From Lachnospiraceae bacterium (lineage in GTDB: Bacteria; Bacillota; Clostridia; Lachnospirales; Lachnospiraceae): 64,000 bases of DNA. The DNA lies in assembly GCA_022791755.1 (NCBI GenBank), contig JAAVZR010000017.1, positions 32,681 to 96,680 of the forward strand. Reading direction: 5' to 3'. Both the position numbers and the translations under genes were made by a program. Under the pieces are notes generated by a model, which saw only the letters and a list, made by a program, of their open reading frames with translations, had not been told where the DNA came from and ran no database searches. Shown here one piece after another: positions 33,523 to 42,487 of the stretch (the first letter of the stretch is position 1; each line of letters opens with the position of its first letter).

Positions 33523-35805
33523 ATGATTCGTTTATATGAGAAGGGAGCGTACCTGACAAAGGACGGTATGGCGCCGGTACAGGAAAATGCGCCGGGTCTG
33601 CCCGGAGCGGAAGAGGCCCGGCAGGGCACCATGGCCTACCGTATTTTGCAGGCTCACAATACATCAGAGAATATGGAGGAGCTGCGGCTTAAGTTTGACA
33701 AGCTGACTTCCCACGATATTACCTATGTGGGGATCATCCAGACGGCCAGAGCCAGCGGCCTGACCCGCTTTCCGGTCCCCTATGTCCTGACCAACTGTCA
33801 TAACAGCCTGTGTGCTGTGGGCGGTACGATCAATGAGGATGACCATATGTTTGGCCTGACCTGTGCCAGACGCTATGGCGGCGTCTATGTGCCGCCCCAT
33901 CAGGCGGTGATCCACCAGTATGCCAGGGAAATGATGGCGGAGAGCGGGGCCATGATCCTGGGATCAGACAGCCACACCCGCTACGGCGCTCTGGGAACCA
34001 TGGCCATAGGAGAGGGAGGACCGGAGCTGGTGAAACAGCTCTTGGGCCGGACCTATGATGTGAAGCGGCCGGAGGTGGTGGCGGTCTATCTCACCGGCAG
34101 TCCCCGAAAGGGCGTGGGTCCTCAGGATATCGCCCTGGCTCTCATCGGAGCCGTCTTCTCCTGCGGCTATGTGAAGAATAAGATCATGGAGTTTGTGGGT
34201 CCGGGCGTTGCGAATCTGTCCGTGGATGAGCGGATCGGTATTGATGTGATGACCACCGAGACCACCTGCCTGTCTTCCATCTGGACCACCGACGGGAGAG
34301 TGGAGGAGTATTATGCCATCCATGGACGCCCCGAAGCCTACCGCGCTCTGGCTCCGGATGAAAACGCATATTATGACGGTGCGGTGGAGATAGATCTCGG
34401 CGAGATCCGCCCCATGATCGCCATGCCGTTCCATCCCAGCAATGTCTATCCGATTCACGAGCTGAAGGCAAATCTTACGGATATCCTGGCGGACTGCGAG
34501 GAGAAGGCCAGAGTATCCCTGGGTGAGAAGGTGGACTATCATCTGCGGGACAAGGTGATCGATAACCGCCTGTATGTGGAGCAGGGGATCATTGCCGGCT
34601 GCGCCGGAGGCGGGTTTGAGAATATCTGTGCCGCGGCGGACATCCTTAAAGGCCGCAGTACCGGTGACGGCAGATTTACCTTAAGCGTATATCCGGCCAG
34701 CACGCCGGTCTTTAAGGAGCTGATGAATAACGGTGTGGCGGGAGAGCTTTTGAGCGCAGGCGCAGTGGTGAAGACGGCCTTCTGCGGTCCCTGCTTTGGC
34801 GCAGGCGACACGCCGGCCAATAACGCGCTGAGTATCCGCCACTCCACCCGCAATTTCCCGAACAGAGAGGGCTCCAAGCTGCAAAATGGTCAGATTGCGT
34901 CCGTGGCCCTGATGGATGCCCGCTCCATCGCGGCCACGGCGGCGGCGAAGGGATTTCTGACAGGGGCGGATGAACTGGATGTGGAGTACACAGGCCGGAC
35001 CTATCACTTTGACAGCAGCATCTACGAGGGGCGCGTCTTCGACAGTCATGGCGTGGCAGATCCGCAGACGGAGATTCAGTTCGGGCCGAATATCAAGGAC
35101 TGGCCGGAGATGGTGCCTCTGACGGAAGACCTTTTGCTGCGGGTGGCAGCGGTGATCCTTGATCCGGTGACTACCACGGACGAGCTGATTCCCTCCGGCG
35201 AGACCTCTTCCTACCGGTCCAATCCGGAGGCGCTGTCCCAGTTTGCCCTGTCCCGCAGGGTGCCGGAATATGTGGGCCGTGCGAAGGAGGTGCGGGAGGC
35301 GGAGATGATCCGCCGCACCAATACCTGTCCCATGGAGAGAAATCAGGAGATCGGCGACGCGTTCCGGGCGGTGAAGAGGGCCTTTCCGGGTCTGAAGGCC
35401 AGGGCCACCGGCATCGGTACGACGATCTATGCCGTGAAGCCCGGCGACGGGTCGGCCAGAGAGCAGGCGGCCTCCTGTCAGAAGGTGTTGGGCGGCTGGG
35501 CCAATATCGCCAGGGAATATGCCACGAAGCGCTACCGCTCCAATCTGATCAACTGGGGTATGATCCCTTTTCTTCTGCCCGATGAGGAGTTACCCTTTGG
35601 GGAGCTGGATTTTCTGTTTATTCGTGGAATCCGTACGGCCATCGAGACCGGCGCCGGCCAGGTGACAGCATACCGGATCAAGGACGGGGAGCTGATTCCT
35701 TTCGCGCTGGGGATTGGGGAGCTGACAAGGGATGAGCGGCAGATTATCCTGGACGGGTGCCTGATTAACTATTATAATGAGGGGCAGAAGGATAAGAGCG
35801 TATAA
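33523..35805 (+). CDS. Aconitase-superfamily hydratase
   Basis: 760 residues. 4Fe-4S hydratase features are TNCHNSLCAVGGTINEDD near residue 88, GSDSHTRYGALGTMAIGEGG near 146, IIAGCAGGGFENICAAADIL near 352 and FCGPCFGAGDTPANNAL near 417, followed by the swivel domain with CQKVLGGWANIAREYATKRY near 654. It dehydrates and rehydrates a hydroxy-tricarboxylate or a related acid. It differs from housekeeping AcnA and is of a clostridial type often left as 'hydratase'. AGAGGAGG precedes the ATG at 33523. Divergent from the PTS operon; the substrate is unknown. Confidence 0.85.
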   Translation: MIRLYEKGAYLTKDGMAPVQENAPGLPGAEEARQGTMAYRILQAHNTSENMEELRLKFDKLTSHDITYVGIIQTARASGLTRFPVPYVLTNCHNSLCAVGGTINEDDHMFGLTCARRYGGVYVPPHQAVIHQYAREMMAESGAMILGSDSHTRYGALGTMAIGEGGPELVKQLLGRTYDVKRPEVVAVYLTGSPRKGVGPQDIALALIGAVFSCGYVKNKIMEFVGPGVANLSVDERIGIDVMTTETTCLSSIWTTDGRVEEYYAIHGRPEAYRALAPDENAYYDGAVEIDLGEIRPMIAMPFHPSNVYPIHELKANLTDILADCEEKARVSLGEKVDYHLRDKVIDNRLYVEQGIIAGCAGGGFENICAAADILKGRSTGDGRFTLSVYPASTPVFKELMNNGVAGELLSAGAVVKTAFCGPCFGAGDTPANNALSIRHSTRNFPNREGSKLQNGQIASVALMDARSIAATAAAKGFLTGADELDVEYTGRTYHFDSSIYEGRVFDSHGVADPQTEIQFGPNIKDWPEMVPLTEDLLLRVAAVILDPVTTTDELIPSGETSSYRSNPEALSQFALSRRVPEYVGRAKEVREAEMIRRTNTCPMERNQEIGDAFRAVKRAFPGLKARATGIGTTIYAVKPGDGSAREQAASCQKVLGGWANIAREYATKRYRSNLINWGMIPFLLPDEELPFGELDFLFIRGIRTAIETGAGQVTAYRIKDGELIPFALGIGELTRDERQIILDGCLINYYNEGQKDKSV

Positions 35806-35841
35806 GTAAACAGGGTAAGGAGTTCCCTAAAAAGAGCAGAC

Positions 35842-35902
35842 AAAATAAGCCGCCTGTCTTTAGCAGTATCGTACCAGCAGAGACAGAGCGGCTTACTTAT
35901 TC
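35842..35902. terminator. Bidirectional terminator hairpin
   Basis: AATAAGCCGCCTGTCT (35844-35859) pairs with AGACAGAGCGGCTTACTT (35881-35898), and flanking GACA/TGTC extends the stem. It lies after the hydratase and before the end of the convergent HAD gene. Confidence 0.6.
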
Positions 35903-35985
35903 TGTCAATCATAATGTTAGCCCGGATCGCTGATTTCCTCATGATGTCATTTCATAAAAGGACATCCGGTCAGGGCGCCGGATCA

Positions 35986-36642
35986 TCAGGCCAGAAACTG
36001 CTGAGCGATATCGTCCGCGGAGGCAGCCAGGTATGCGGCGCTGTGCTCTCTCAGCTCCTTTTCTCCGCGAAAGCCCCACAGACAGCCCAGGGTGTCCATA
36101 CCGGCATTGTGTCCGGTGTCCATGTCGGTGCCGGAATCGCCGATGTAAAGAATCTGCTCCGGCTTAAGGTTCATAAGCCCGGCGATATGGAGAGCGCCGT
36201 CCGGCTTGGGTTTGCGGGGGAAATCGCCTCCCTCCCCCAGCACTTCCACGAAACGGATCAGGGGAAAATGGGCGGTGATCAGCTTTTTCGTGTAGAGATC
36301 CCGCTTATTGGAATTGACCGCCAGAAGAATCCCGGCATTCTGAAGCTTGGAGAGCAGCTGCGGGATACCCTCGTAGGGAGCGGTACGGTCCATATAATGC
36401 TCGCCGTAATGAAAGAGCATCCGATCCAGAATCCGGGGGAATTCCTCCTCGGGAGTGCCGGCCGGAAACGCGCGGTGTAAGAGATCCATAAAGCCTCTGC
36501 CTACGAAGGTTTTGTAGGCAGAAATGTCATGGCCCGGATGGCCGTATTCCGCCAGGACCAGATTCGCGCTGGCGGCGATATCGGCTACGGTGTCTAAGAG
36601 TGTTCCGTCCAGATCAAAAATAGCGCCTCTGTAAATATTCAT
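35986..36642 (-). CDS. HAD hydrolase, phosphoglycolate-phosphatase type
   Basis: 218 residues. Motif I GAIFDLDGTLLDTVADIA, a helical cap with FVGRGFMDLLHRAF, motif II LLAVNSNKRD, Lys in PRKPKPDGALHI and motif IV ILYIGDSGTDMDTGHNAGM. Similar to Gph/PGMB proteins; the phosphate ester is not determined. The ATG at 36642 is 7 nt after AAGGAG. It follows lacZ on the same strand with a gap of about 120 bp, so beta-phosphoglucomutase-like or sugar-phosphatase roles are possible. Confidence 0.87.
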   Translation of the reverse strand: MNIYRGAIFDLDGTLLDTVADIAASANLVLAEYGHPGHDISAYKTFVGRGFMDLLHRAFPAGTPEEEFPRILDRMLFHYGEHYMDRTAPYEGIPQLLSKLQNAGILLAVNSNKRDLYTKKLITAHFPLIRFVEVLGEGGDFPRKPKPDGALHIAGLMNLKPEQILYIGDSGTDMDTGHNAGMDTLGCLWGFRGEKELREHSAAYLAASADDIAQQFLA

Positions 36643-36764
36643 GGTCATACTCCTTTCTGACAGTATGTATTCCAGGCATCGCTTTTCATCGAGAATAAAG
36701 TTAGCAACGGTCGTATAAACTGCCCCGGGCGTTTCTCCGGCTGCCGGATGAATCCCTTTCTTAT

Positions 36765-39680
36765 CTATTCCATATAGGGGGCGCGGGGATCGGTCCCCTG
36801 CCATGTAAAACGCAGGCGGAACCGTATGTCTTCTTCTGCGCTTACGCGGTATGCCTCTTCCACATCGCTTCCCCAGCTGTCTATCCCTCCCACGCCGCGC
36901 ATGGCGCCGCAGAGCGTCACCACGGTGCGCACCGGCCGGGGCAGCTCTTCGCGGTGGGCGGCCTGTTCCAGCTGCTGCGGCGTGTAGGGGATGGCGCTGA
37001 AGAAGAAGGGCGTTTCGCACATCTCCATGCAGAGCCGTGCCTGGCCGGTTTTTAACAGAGCCCGCATGGTGTCCGAATGGCAGCCGCACTCCTGAGGGAC
37101 CAGATAGGCCGGGATGTGCGGGGCTTCCTCATGCCATCCGAAGACGCCGCCCTTTTTGCGGTCAGGGTAGGTCTCACCTGACAGGCCCAGCCAGCCCACC
37201 GTCTGTGCCGGCTCAGGCGTGGCGAAACGCAGACCCAGTAAAGGAAGCTCAGGCCGGCCGCTTTTTCCATGATAATGGATATCGGCCGTCATGCTGCCGT
37301 CGGATGATACCGTGTAGGTGACCTCCGTGCGCAGATCCGGTATCACCGTGGCCGTATAGACATAGCAAATACGGACGCGCTCTCTGCTTTCCCCCAGAAT
37401 GCGGATCTCGTTGCACTGCTGCCAGCTGTCTGCGGCGGCCCACACAGAGCTTTGCAGGGCGAAGCCGTTTCCCCGGTCGTTCTCCGTGGCGGCCCGCCAG
37501 TAGGCCGGACGGGGAGCCCGCCAGAGCCATTCCTGTCCCCGGGCTTTCAGCGATACGGGACCGCCCTCGGGATACGAAAAGAGAATCTCAAAATCTTCTC
37601 CCCGGACACCCAGGGCTCCGTCGCCGTGGGTGACCCGAAGGGCAGGGGCGGCTTGCGAGGAGGGACGCCCGCAGGGCAGGGAGCCTTGCGCGCCGCCTCC
37701 CCGGTCTTCTCTCATCTGCCTGAGCGTCCCTTCCCGGGCCAGGCGGTTTCTCTCGTCATGGGCCGCCCGCCTGGCCGGATCCGCATACCAGTAGCGCACC
37801 TCCTGCATGGCGGGTTTCTCCGTCCCGTCGGCGAAGACGATACCGTTGCCGCTGAAGGCGTAATCGCTCTGCCGCTCGCCGAAATCTCCGCCGTAGCCGA
37901 GTGTCCGCCGTCCACAGGCGTCGGTACGCCACAGTGCCTGATCCATATAATCCCAGATGAAGCCGCCCTGATAGGAGTCAAACTCGTCCCCCAGACGGAC
38001 ATAGCTCTCCATCCCGCCCAGAGAATTCCCCATATCATGCATGTATTCACAGAGCAGAAAGGGTTTTCCTGATCCCTTTTCCAGATAAGCGCGTACATCG
38101 GAGGGCGGCGCATACATACGGCTCTCCACATCGGAAATGCGATCATATTCCCGGTTATGGAACACTCCCTCATAGTGGACCAGACGGCTGTCGTCCTGCC
38201 TGCGGAAATATTCGGCCATGGCCAGGATATCCTCCCCGGCATAGGACTCGTTGCCGCAGGACCAGAAGAGGATCGATACATGGTTTTTATCCCGTTCAAA
38301 CATGGAACGGGCCCGATCCAGGACGCACTCCCTCCACTCCTTTCGGTTTCCCGGCACATTCCAGGAGGGTTCCACCTTCCCCAGCTTCTGCCAGGAGCCA
38401 TGGCTTTCCAGATTGGCCTCGTCGATCATATAGATGCCTTCCCGGTCGCACATGTGATACCATGGCGTCTGATTGGGATAATGGCAGGTGCGTACGGCAT
38501 TGATGTGGTTGCGATTGAAGACCTCCATGGCTGCGTCCATATCCTCAGCGGTGACAGCCCGTCCGCGCTCAGGGCTCCACTCGTGACGGTTTACCCCGTT
38601 CAGGAGCAGCCTCTTTCCGTTCAGGAGGATCACGCCGTCTCTCAGTTCCAGTCTGCGAAAACCGATCTCATAGGGGATCACCTCTGCTGTCTGGCCGTCA
38701 GCCGTCTTCAGGGTCAGCGTCACCCGATACAGCCGGGGAGTCTCATGGCTCCAGGGGTGGATGCGGGGCAGGTGAAGCGTCCCCCATAGATATCCGTCTT
38801 TTTCATACAGATCCAGAGGCCCGTCAAAGAGTACGGCTTCTTCTCCTTTTGAGAGATGGCAATGTACGCGGCTTCCGTCCGTTTCTCCGCTTAACAGCAG
38901 ACGCAATGACAGTGTGCCCGGGCAGACAGGCTCTGTGATCTGTGTCTGCGTATCCTTTTGGAGGTCTGGGGCGCCGTCTGCCTTTTGGCTGTCGCAAAGG
39001 GCTGCCTTAAGCCACAGATCTTCCAGATGCAGCCTTGGCTTTGCATAGAGAAACACGGAGCGGAATATCCCGCTGAAGCGGAAGAAATCCTGATCCTCGA
39101 TCCAGGCGGCGCTGCTAAGCTTGTAGACCTCGACGCAGAGGCGGTTTCCTCTCTGGCGGATATGGGGCGTCAGGTCAAAGTCAGACGGCGTAAAGCTGTC
39201 TTCGCCATACCCGATGAAATGTCCGTTCAGCCAGACATAGAAAGCCTGTTCCACTCCCTGAAAACTTATACAGACGCGCTGGCCTGAGAGTCCTGGCTCT
39301 AAGTCGAACTCACGCACATAGCTGCCTACCGGGTCGGCGTCCAGGTCGATTTGGGGCGGGCGCAGTTCGCTGTGGCCATCCCACGGATAGAGCGTATTGA
39401 TGTACTGAATCTGGCCATAGCCCTGTAGTTCGATATGCCCGGGAACCTGGATCGTCTCAAATGCGGAATCATCATATCCTTCCTGCCAGAAATCCTCCGG
39501 GCGCATGGCCGGCGCCGGACTCCGGACAAAGCGCCATGGACCGTCCAGAGACTGGCGGAGGGAGGTCTGGTTTTGTCCGCACTCTTTTAGCGATGCGTAA
39601 CATACATGATCCGAATGGGCCGGCAGACGGTTTATCTGAAATACGGTCGGATCCGTCAGCCAGTTCAGGTTTGCATTCAT
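36765..39680 (-). CDS. lacZ: Beta-galactosidase, glycoside hydrolase family 2
   Basis: 971 residues. N-terminal sugar-binding domain (LDGPWRFVRSPAPAM, WLNGHFIGYGEDSFTPSDFD), the TIM barrel with the acid/base Glu in IDEANLESHG near residue 416 and the nucleophile Glu in LLCEYMHDMGN near 540, then the C-terminal beta domain ending in FTWQGTDP. NRHEWSPERGRAV and VRTCHYPNQTPWY are LacZ hallmarks. No signal peptide; cytoplasmic. It cleaves lactose or other beta-galactosides. No permease adjoins it; the PTS systems here may supply the sugar. Promoter at 39713-39741. Confidence 0.95.
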   Translation of the reverse strand: MNANLNWLTDPTVFQINRLPAHSDHVCYASLKECGQNQTSLRQSLDGPWRFVRSPAPAMRPEDFWQEGYDDSAFETIQVPGHIELQGYGQIQYINTLYPWDGHSELRPPQIDLDADPVGSYVREFDLEPGLSGQRVCISFQGVEQAFYVWLNGHFIGYGEDSFTPSDFDLTPHIRQRGNRLCVEVYKLSSAAWIEDQDFFRFSGIFRSVFLYAKPRLHLEDLWLKAALCDSQKADGAPDLQKDTQTQITEPVCPGTLSLRLLLSGETDGSRVHCHLSKGEEAVLFDGPLDLYEKDGYLWGTLHLPRIHPWSHETPRLYRVTLTLKTADGQTAEVIPYEIGFRRLELRDGVILLNGKRLLLNGVNRHEWSPERGRAVTAEDMDAAMEVFNRNHINAVRTCHYPNQTPWYHMCDREGIYMIDEANLESHGSWQKLGKVEPSWNVPGNRKEWRECVLDRARSMFERDKNHVSILFWSCGNESYAGEDILAMAEYFRRQDDSRLVHYEGVFHNREYDRISDVESRMYAPPSDVRAYLEKGSGKPFLLCEYMHDMGNSLGGMESYVRLGDEFDSYQGGFIWDYMDQALWRTDACGRRTLGYGGDFGERQSDYAFSGNGIVFADGTEKPAMQEVRYWYADPARRAAHDERNRLAREGTLRQMREDRGGGAQGSLPCGRPSSQAAPALRVTHGDGALGVRGEDFEILFSYPEGGPVSLKARGQEWLWRAPRPAYWRAATENDRGNGFALQSSVWAAADSWQQCNEIRILGESRERVRICYVYTATVIPDLRTEVTYTVSSDGSMTADIHYHGKSGRPELPLLGLRFATPEPAQTVGWLGLSGETYPDRKKGGVFGWHEEAPHIPAYLVPQECGCHSDTMRALLKTGQARLCMEMCETPFFFSAIPYTPQQLEQAAHREELPRPVRTVVTLCGAMRGVGGIDSWGSDVEEAYRVSAEEDIRFRLRFTWQGTDPRAPYME

Positions 39681-39712
39681 TGACGTTTCTCCTTTTCATG
39701 TTCTCAGGGCCC

Positions 39713-39741
39713 AATATAACATATTTTTCTACCTGCTGCAA
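39713..39741 (-). promoter_or_regulatory. Promoter of lacZ
   Basis: On the minus strand: -35 TTGCAG (39736-39741), 17-bp spacer, -10 TATATT (39713-39718), about 33 nt before the ATG. Confidence 0.6.
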
Positions 39742-39821
39742 ATAAAATGTTTACATGGTTAAAAAAGAAAAAAAGAACCACACTACAGAAGAGAAAACGC
39801 TTAAGAAAGGAGAACCTTGTC

Positions 39822-40802
39822 ATGAGGATTGCATTTTACGGAACCAAGCCCTATGACCGGCTCTGGTTTGAGCCGCTGTCAAAGGAGTACGGGTACAAAA
39901 TCTTTTTTATCGAGAATCTGCTGACGGAGGATACGGTAGAGCTGGCAAAGGACTGCGACGCGGTCTGTGTGTTTGTCAATGACCAGGTGACGAAAAGCAT
40001 CATTGAGAAGCTACATGACATGCGGGTAAAGGCCATATTGCTGCGTTCAGCCGGCTATAATCATGTGGATATTAAGGCGGCCCGAGGAAAAATCCATGTG
40101 CTGCGGGTGCCCAGCTATTCACCGGAGGCTGTGGCAGAGTTTGCCACGGCGGCGCTGCTCAGTGTCAATCGCCGCCTGCACCGCGCCTACGTGCGCACCA
40201 GAGAGTTTAATATGAAGCTGGACGGACTGATGGGAACGGATCTGAACGGAAAAACAGCGGGAGTCATCGGCACGGGACGAATCGGTCAGGCCATGATCCG
40301 TATCCTGCGGGGGATGGGCATGGAGATTCTGGCTTACGATCTGTATCCGAATCCGGAGCTGGGTGTGAAATATGTGGATCTGCCGGAGCTGATGGCGGAA
40401 TCGGACGTGATAACGCTGCACTGTCCGCTGACCAAGGAGACGCATCATATCATTAATAAGGAGACCATCGGACAGATGAAAAAAGGCGTCTATCTGGTCA
40501 ATACGTCCCGGGGAGCTCTGGTGGATTCCCAGGCTCTCATCGAGGCTTTGAAAGAAAACGAGATCTTTCTGGGAGTAGCGCTGGATGTGTATGAGGAGGA
40601 GGACGGGATTTTTTATGAGGACTGCTCGGAGGATATCGTGCAGGACGACGTGCTGACCCGGCTCATGTCCTTCCCCAACGTACTGATTACGTCCCATCAG
40701 GGCTATTTTACGAAGGAGGCCATGAAAGCCATCGCCCTGGTGACACTGGAAAACGCGAAGATGCTGGAGAACGGAATGGAATTGGTGAATGAGGTAAAGT
40801 AA
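39822..40802 (+). CDS. D-isomer 2-hydroxyacid dehydrogenase (D-lactate dehydrogenase-like)
   Basis: 326 residues. NAD-binding GVIGTGRIGQAMIRILRGMG near residue 148, catalytic Arg in VNTSRGALVDSQ, Glu in DVYEEEDG and His in LITSHQGYFTKEA. The insert FYEDCSEDIVQDDVL is typical of fermentative D-LDHs. It reduces pyruvate to D-lactate with NADH. AGGAG lies about 10 nt before the ATG. Stand-alone gene, divergent from lacZ. Confidence 0.9.
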   Translation: MRIAFYGTKPYDRLWFEPLSKEYGYKIFFIENLLTEDTVELAKDCDAVCVFVNDQVTKSIIEKLHDMRVKAILLRSAGYNHVDIKAARGKIHVLRVPSYSPEAVAEFATAALLSVNRRLHRAYVRTREFNMKLDGLMGTDLNGKTAGVIGTGRIGQAMIRILRGMGMEILAYDLYPNPELGVKYVDLPELMAESDVITLHCPLTKETHHIINKETIGQMKKGVYLVNTSRGALVDSQALIEALKENEIFLGVALDVYEEEDGIFYEDCSEDIVQDDVLTRLMSFPNVLITSHQGYFTKEAMKAIALVTLENAKMLENGMELVNEVK

Positions 40803-40810
40803 AAGTATGT

Positions 40811-40840
40811 CCGGGGACGGCCCATGGAGGCAGTCCCCGG
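40811..40840. terminator. GC-rich hairpin between convergent genes
   Basis: CCGGGGAC (40811-40818) pairs perfectly with GTCCCCGG (40833-40840). There is no T-run, so termination is only probable. Confidence 0.45.
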
Positions 40841-40890
40841 AGATGCCCTGGTAAACAGCAGGTAAAAAGACCGTGCCGCTTTCTCGTTTT

Positions 40891-41355
40891 TCAGCTGGGC
40901 TTCGTCAGTTCGTTAAGCATCTGCTCCGGATTTTCGGCGGCTTTGACCTTGCCGAATACCTTTACGATCATGCCTTCCTCGTCGATTAAGTAGGTGGTCC
41001 GAACGACGCCCATGCTCACTTTTCCATAATTTTTCTTTTCCTGCCATACGTCATAGGCCTGGATGCAGGACAGGGAGGGATCTGACAGCAGGGTAAAGGG
41101 GAGATGGTATTTCTCCTCGAATTTTTTGTGTGAAGCCACGCTGTCCTTGCTGACGCCGATGACCACGGCTCCCTTTTCCTGAAACTGGGGATATAGTTCC
41201 CCAAAATTGCAGGCCTGGTTGGTACAGCCCGGCGTATTATCCTTCGGATAAAAATACAGGATGACTTTCTTTCCCCTGTATTCTTCCAGCGTATGAATCT
41301 GTCCGTTCTGATCGGGCAGTGAAAAATCCGGCGCTTTGGTTCCCGCTTGTAACAT
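40891..41355 (-). CDS. bcp: Thioredoxin-dependent peroxiredoxin, Bcp/PrxQ type
   Basis: 154 residues. YFYPKDNTPGCTNQACNFGE holds the peroxidatic Cys (near residue 45) and a resolving Cys five residues on, the PrxQ arrangement; GVVRTTYLIDEEG near residue 116 is the conserved Arg region. Reduces peroxides in the cytoplasm. AAGGAG lies 9 nt before the ATG at 41355. Transcribed from the hairpin-repeat promoter at 41402-41430, the same type as at 3133 and 46458. Confidence 0.92.
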   Translation of the reverse strand: MLQAGTKAPDFSLPDQNGQIHTLEEYRGKKVILYFYPKDNTPGCTNQACNFGELYPQFQEKGAVVIGVSKDSVASHKKFEEKYHLPFTLLSDPSLSCIQAYDVWQEKKNYGKVSMGVVRTTYLIDEEGMIVKVFGKVKAAENPEQMLNELTKPS

Positions 41356-41401
41356 AATTGCAATCTCCTTTCGCAAACTTCTGTTTGTCCATCTGTATTT
41401 T

Positions 41402-41451
41402 ATTGTACCCTACCGGACGAAGTCTGTCTAGCCCCGAAGAGGGCAGGAATT
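41402..41451 (-). promoter_or_regulatory. Hairpin repeat family, locus B, containing the bcp promoter
   Basis: On the minus strand: -35 TAGACA (41425-41430), 17-bp spacer, -10 TACAAT (41402-41407). The spacer holds GGAC-GAA-GTCT; GCCCC-GAA-GAGGGC lies beyond the -35. A single, more degenerate unit. Confidence 0.65.
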
Positions 41452-41481
41452 AAGGGTATCGCAATTTCTTTAAAAAAGAGG

Positions 41482-41509
41482 TTGCTTTTTTGAAAAAAAG
41501 TGGTACAAT
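41482..41509 (+). promoter_or_regulatory. Promoter of the tRNA pair
   Basis: TTGCTT (41482-41487), 16-bp spacer, TACAAT (41504-41509), ten nt before the first tRNA. Confidence 0.6.
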
Positions 41510-41518
41510 AGATTTCAC

Positions 41519-41592
41519 GGAGTCATAGCTCAGCCGGGATGAGCGTTCGCCTCACACGCGAAAGGTCGTGGGTTCGATCCCCGCTGGCTCCA
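41519..41592 (+). tRNA. tRNA-Val (CAC)
   Basis: 74 nt. Acceptor GGAGTCA with TGGCTCC plus A, anticodon stem TTCGC/GCGAA, loop CTCACAC, anticodon CAC, T-arm GTGGG-TTCGATC-CCCGC. No encoded CCA. Confidence 0.93.
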
Positions 41593-41636
41593 GACAGAGG
41601 CCGGAAGGCGGCTTATGGCCGCTTCCGGCACATTTT

Positions 41637-41709
41637 GGGCTCGTAGCTTAGCTGGGAAAGCGCTGCGTTCGCAACGCAGAGACCGAGGGTTCGAATCCCT
41701 TCGGGTCCA
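41637..41709 (+). tRNA. tRNA-Ala (CGC)
   Basis: 73 nt. Acceptor GGGCTCG with CGGGTCC plus A shows the G3-U70 pair that marks tRNA-Ala. Anticodon stem CTGCG/CGCAG, loop TTCGCAA, anticodon CGC; T-arm GAGGG-TTCGAAT-CCCTT. It is separated from tRNA-Val by a short GCCGGAAG-type hairpin. Confidence 0.92.
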
Positions 41710-41714
41710 CATAT

Positions 41715-41754
41715 ACCTCAAAACCCTGTGTCTGACGGATTTTGAGGTTTTTTT
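41715..41754 (+). terminator. Terminator of the tRNA pair
   Basis: ACCTCAAAA (41715-41723) pairs with TTTTGAGGT (41740-41748), followed by a run of T. Confidence 0.85.
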
Positions 41755-41856
41755 GATTTCAAAAACAGTTGCGGCCGGCAGAATGAAGTGGTAAAATATG
41801 TATGGTCAAAATGCAAAGTTGTTTGACAAATAAACAGAAAGAGGAGAGTAAGTATT

Positions 41857-42408
41857 ATGAAGAAAACAAATGTAGCAGTTAGCCTGGCAGCCGGACTTTT
41901 GTGTATGAGCCTGTTAGCAGGCTGTGGCGGGAACGGCAGCAAGGAGTCCTCCGATGCTGGCAGCACGGCGCCGGTCACGACAGCGGCTCTTGCAGAGATT
42001 GGGAATAATGTGGGAGGACAGGAGAATCTGCCGGAGACCACACCGGAAGCGGTGACAGAGCCTGAAACGACGATACCGGAGACAGAGACCACCGCCATGG
42101 AGACAGGGGCAGAGACCACAGAGGTACAGACCACGGAGCCTGAGACTTCCGGAGAAGTAAAGACGGAATATGGCAGCGGAAGCTATTGGGTGCTGGGAGA
42201 GGATCCGGAGCTGGGGCTTATGGTATCGGACGAGCTTCTTTTTGAGGACGGCGTTTTAGTGACCCACTATATCGAGGACGAGGAGGGGAAGGGCGGCTTC
42301 GGCGGCGACAGCGGAATGGACATCTCGAGATCTCGTTTTTATGGGATGACGGTGGAAGAGGTGGTTAAGGTGCTGGAAGAGGAAGGACGCAAGGTTACGA
42401 TAAAATAA
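41857..42408 (+). CDS. Hypothetical lipoprotein with Thr/Glu-rich linker
   Basis: 183 residues. Lipoprotein signal with lipobox LLAGC (Cys near residue 23), a linker of about 75 residues very rich in Thr and Glu (TTPEAVTEPETTIPETETT), then a small C-terminal domain with YWVLGEDPELGLMVSDEL and a final MTVEEVVKVLEEEGRKVTIK. Displayed on the outer membrane face; the linker probably spans the wall. No function recognised. GAGGAG precedes the ATG. Confidence 0.78.
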   Translation: MKKTNVAVSLAAGLLCMSLLAGCGGNGSKESSDAGSTAPVTTAALAEIGNNVGGQENLPETTPEAVTEPETTIPETETTAMETGAETTEVQTTEPETSGEVKTEYGSGSYWVLGEDPELGLMVSDELLFEDGVLVTHYIEDEEGKGGFGGDSGMDISRSRFYGMTVEEVVKVLEEEGRKVTIK

Positions 42409-42487
42409 ATGCATCTGAAAAACAGCACTTATTGCGGGAGTTTTGACAATATCCAAAGGGATATAAGGTAAGTAAGCCTGAAAGAGT

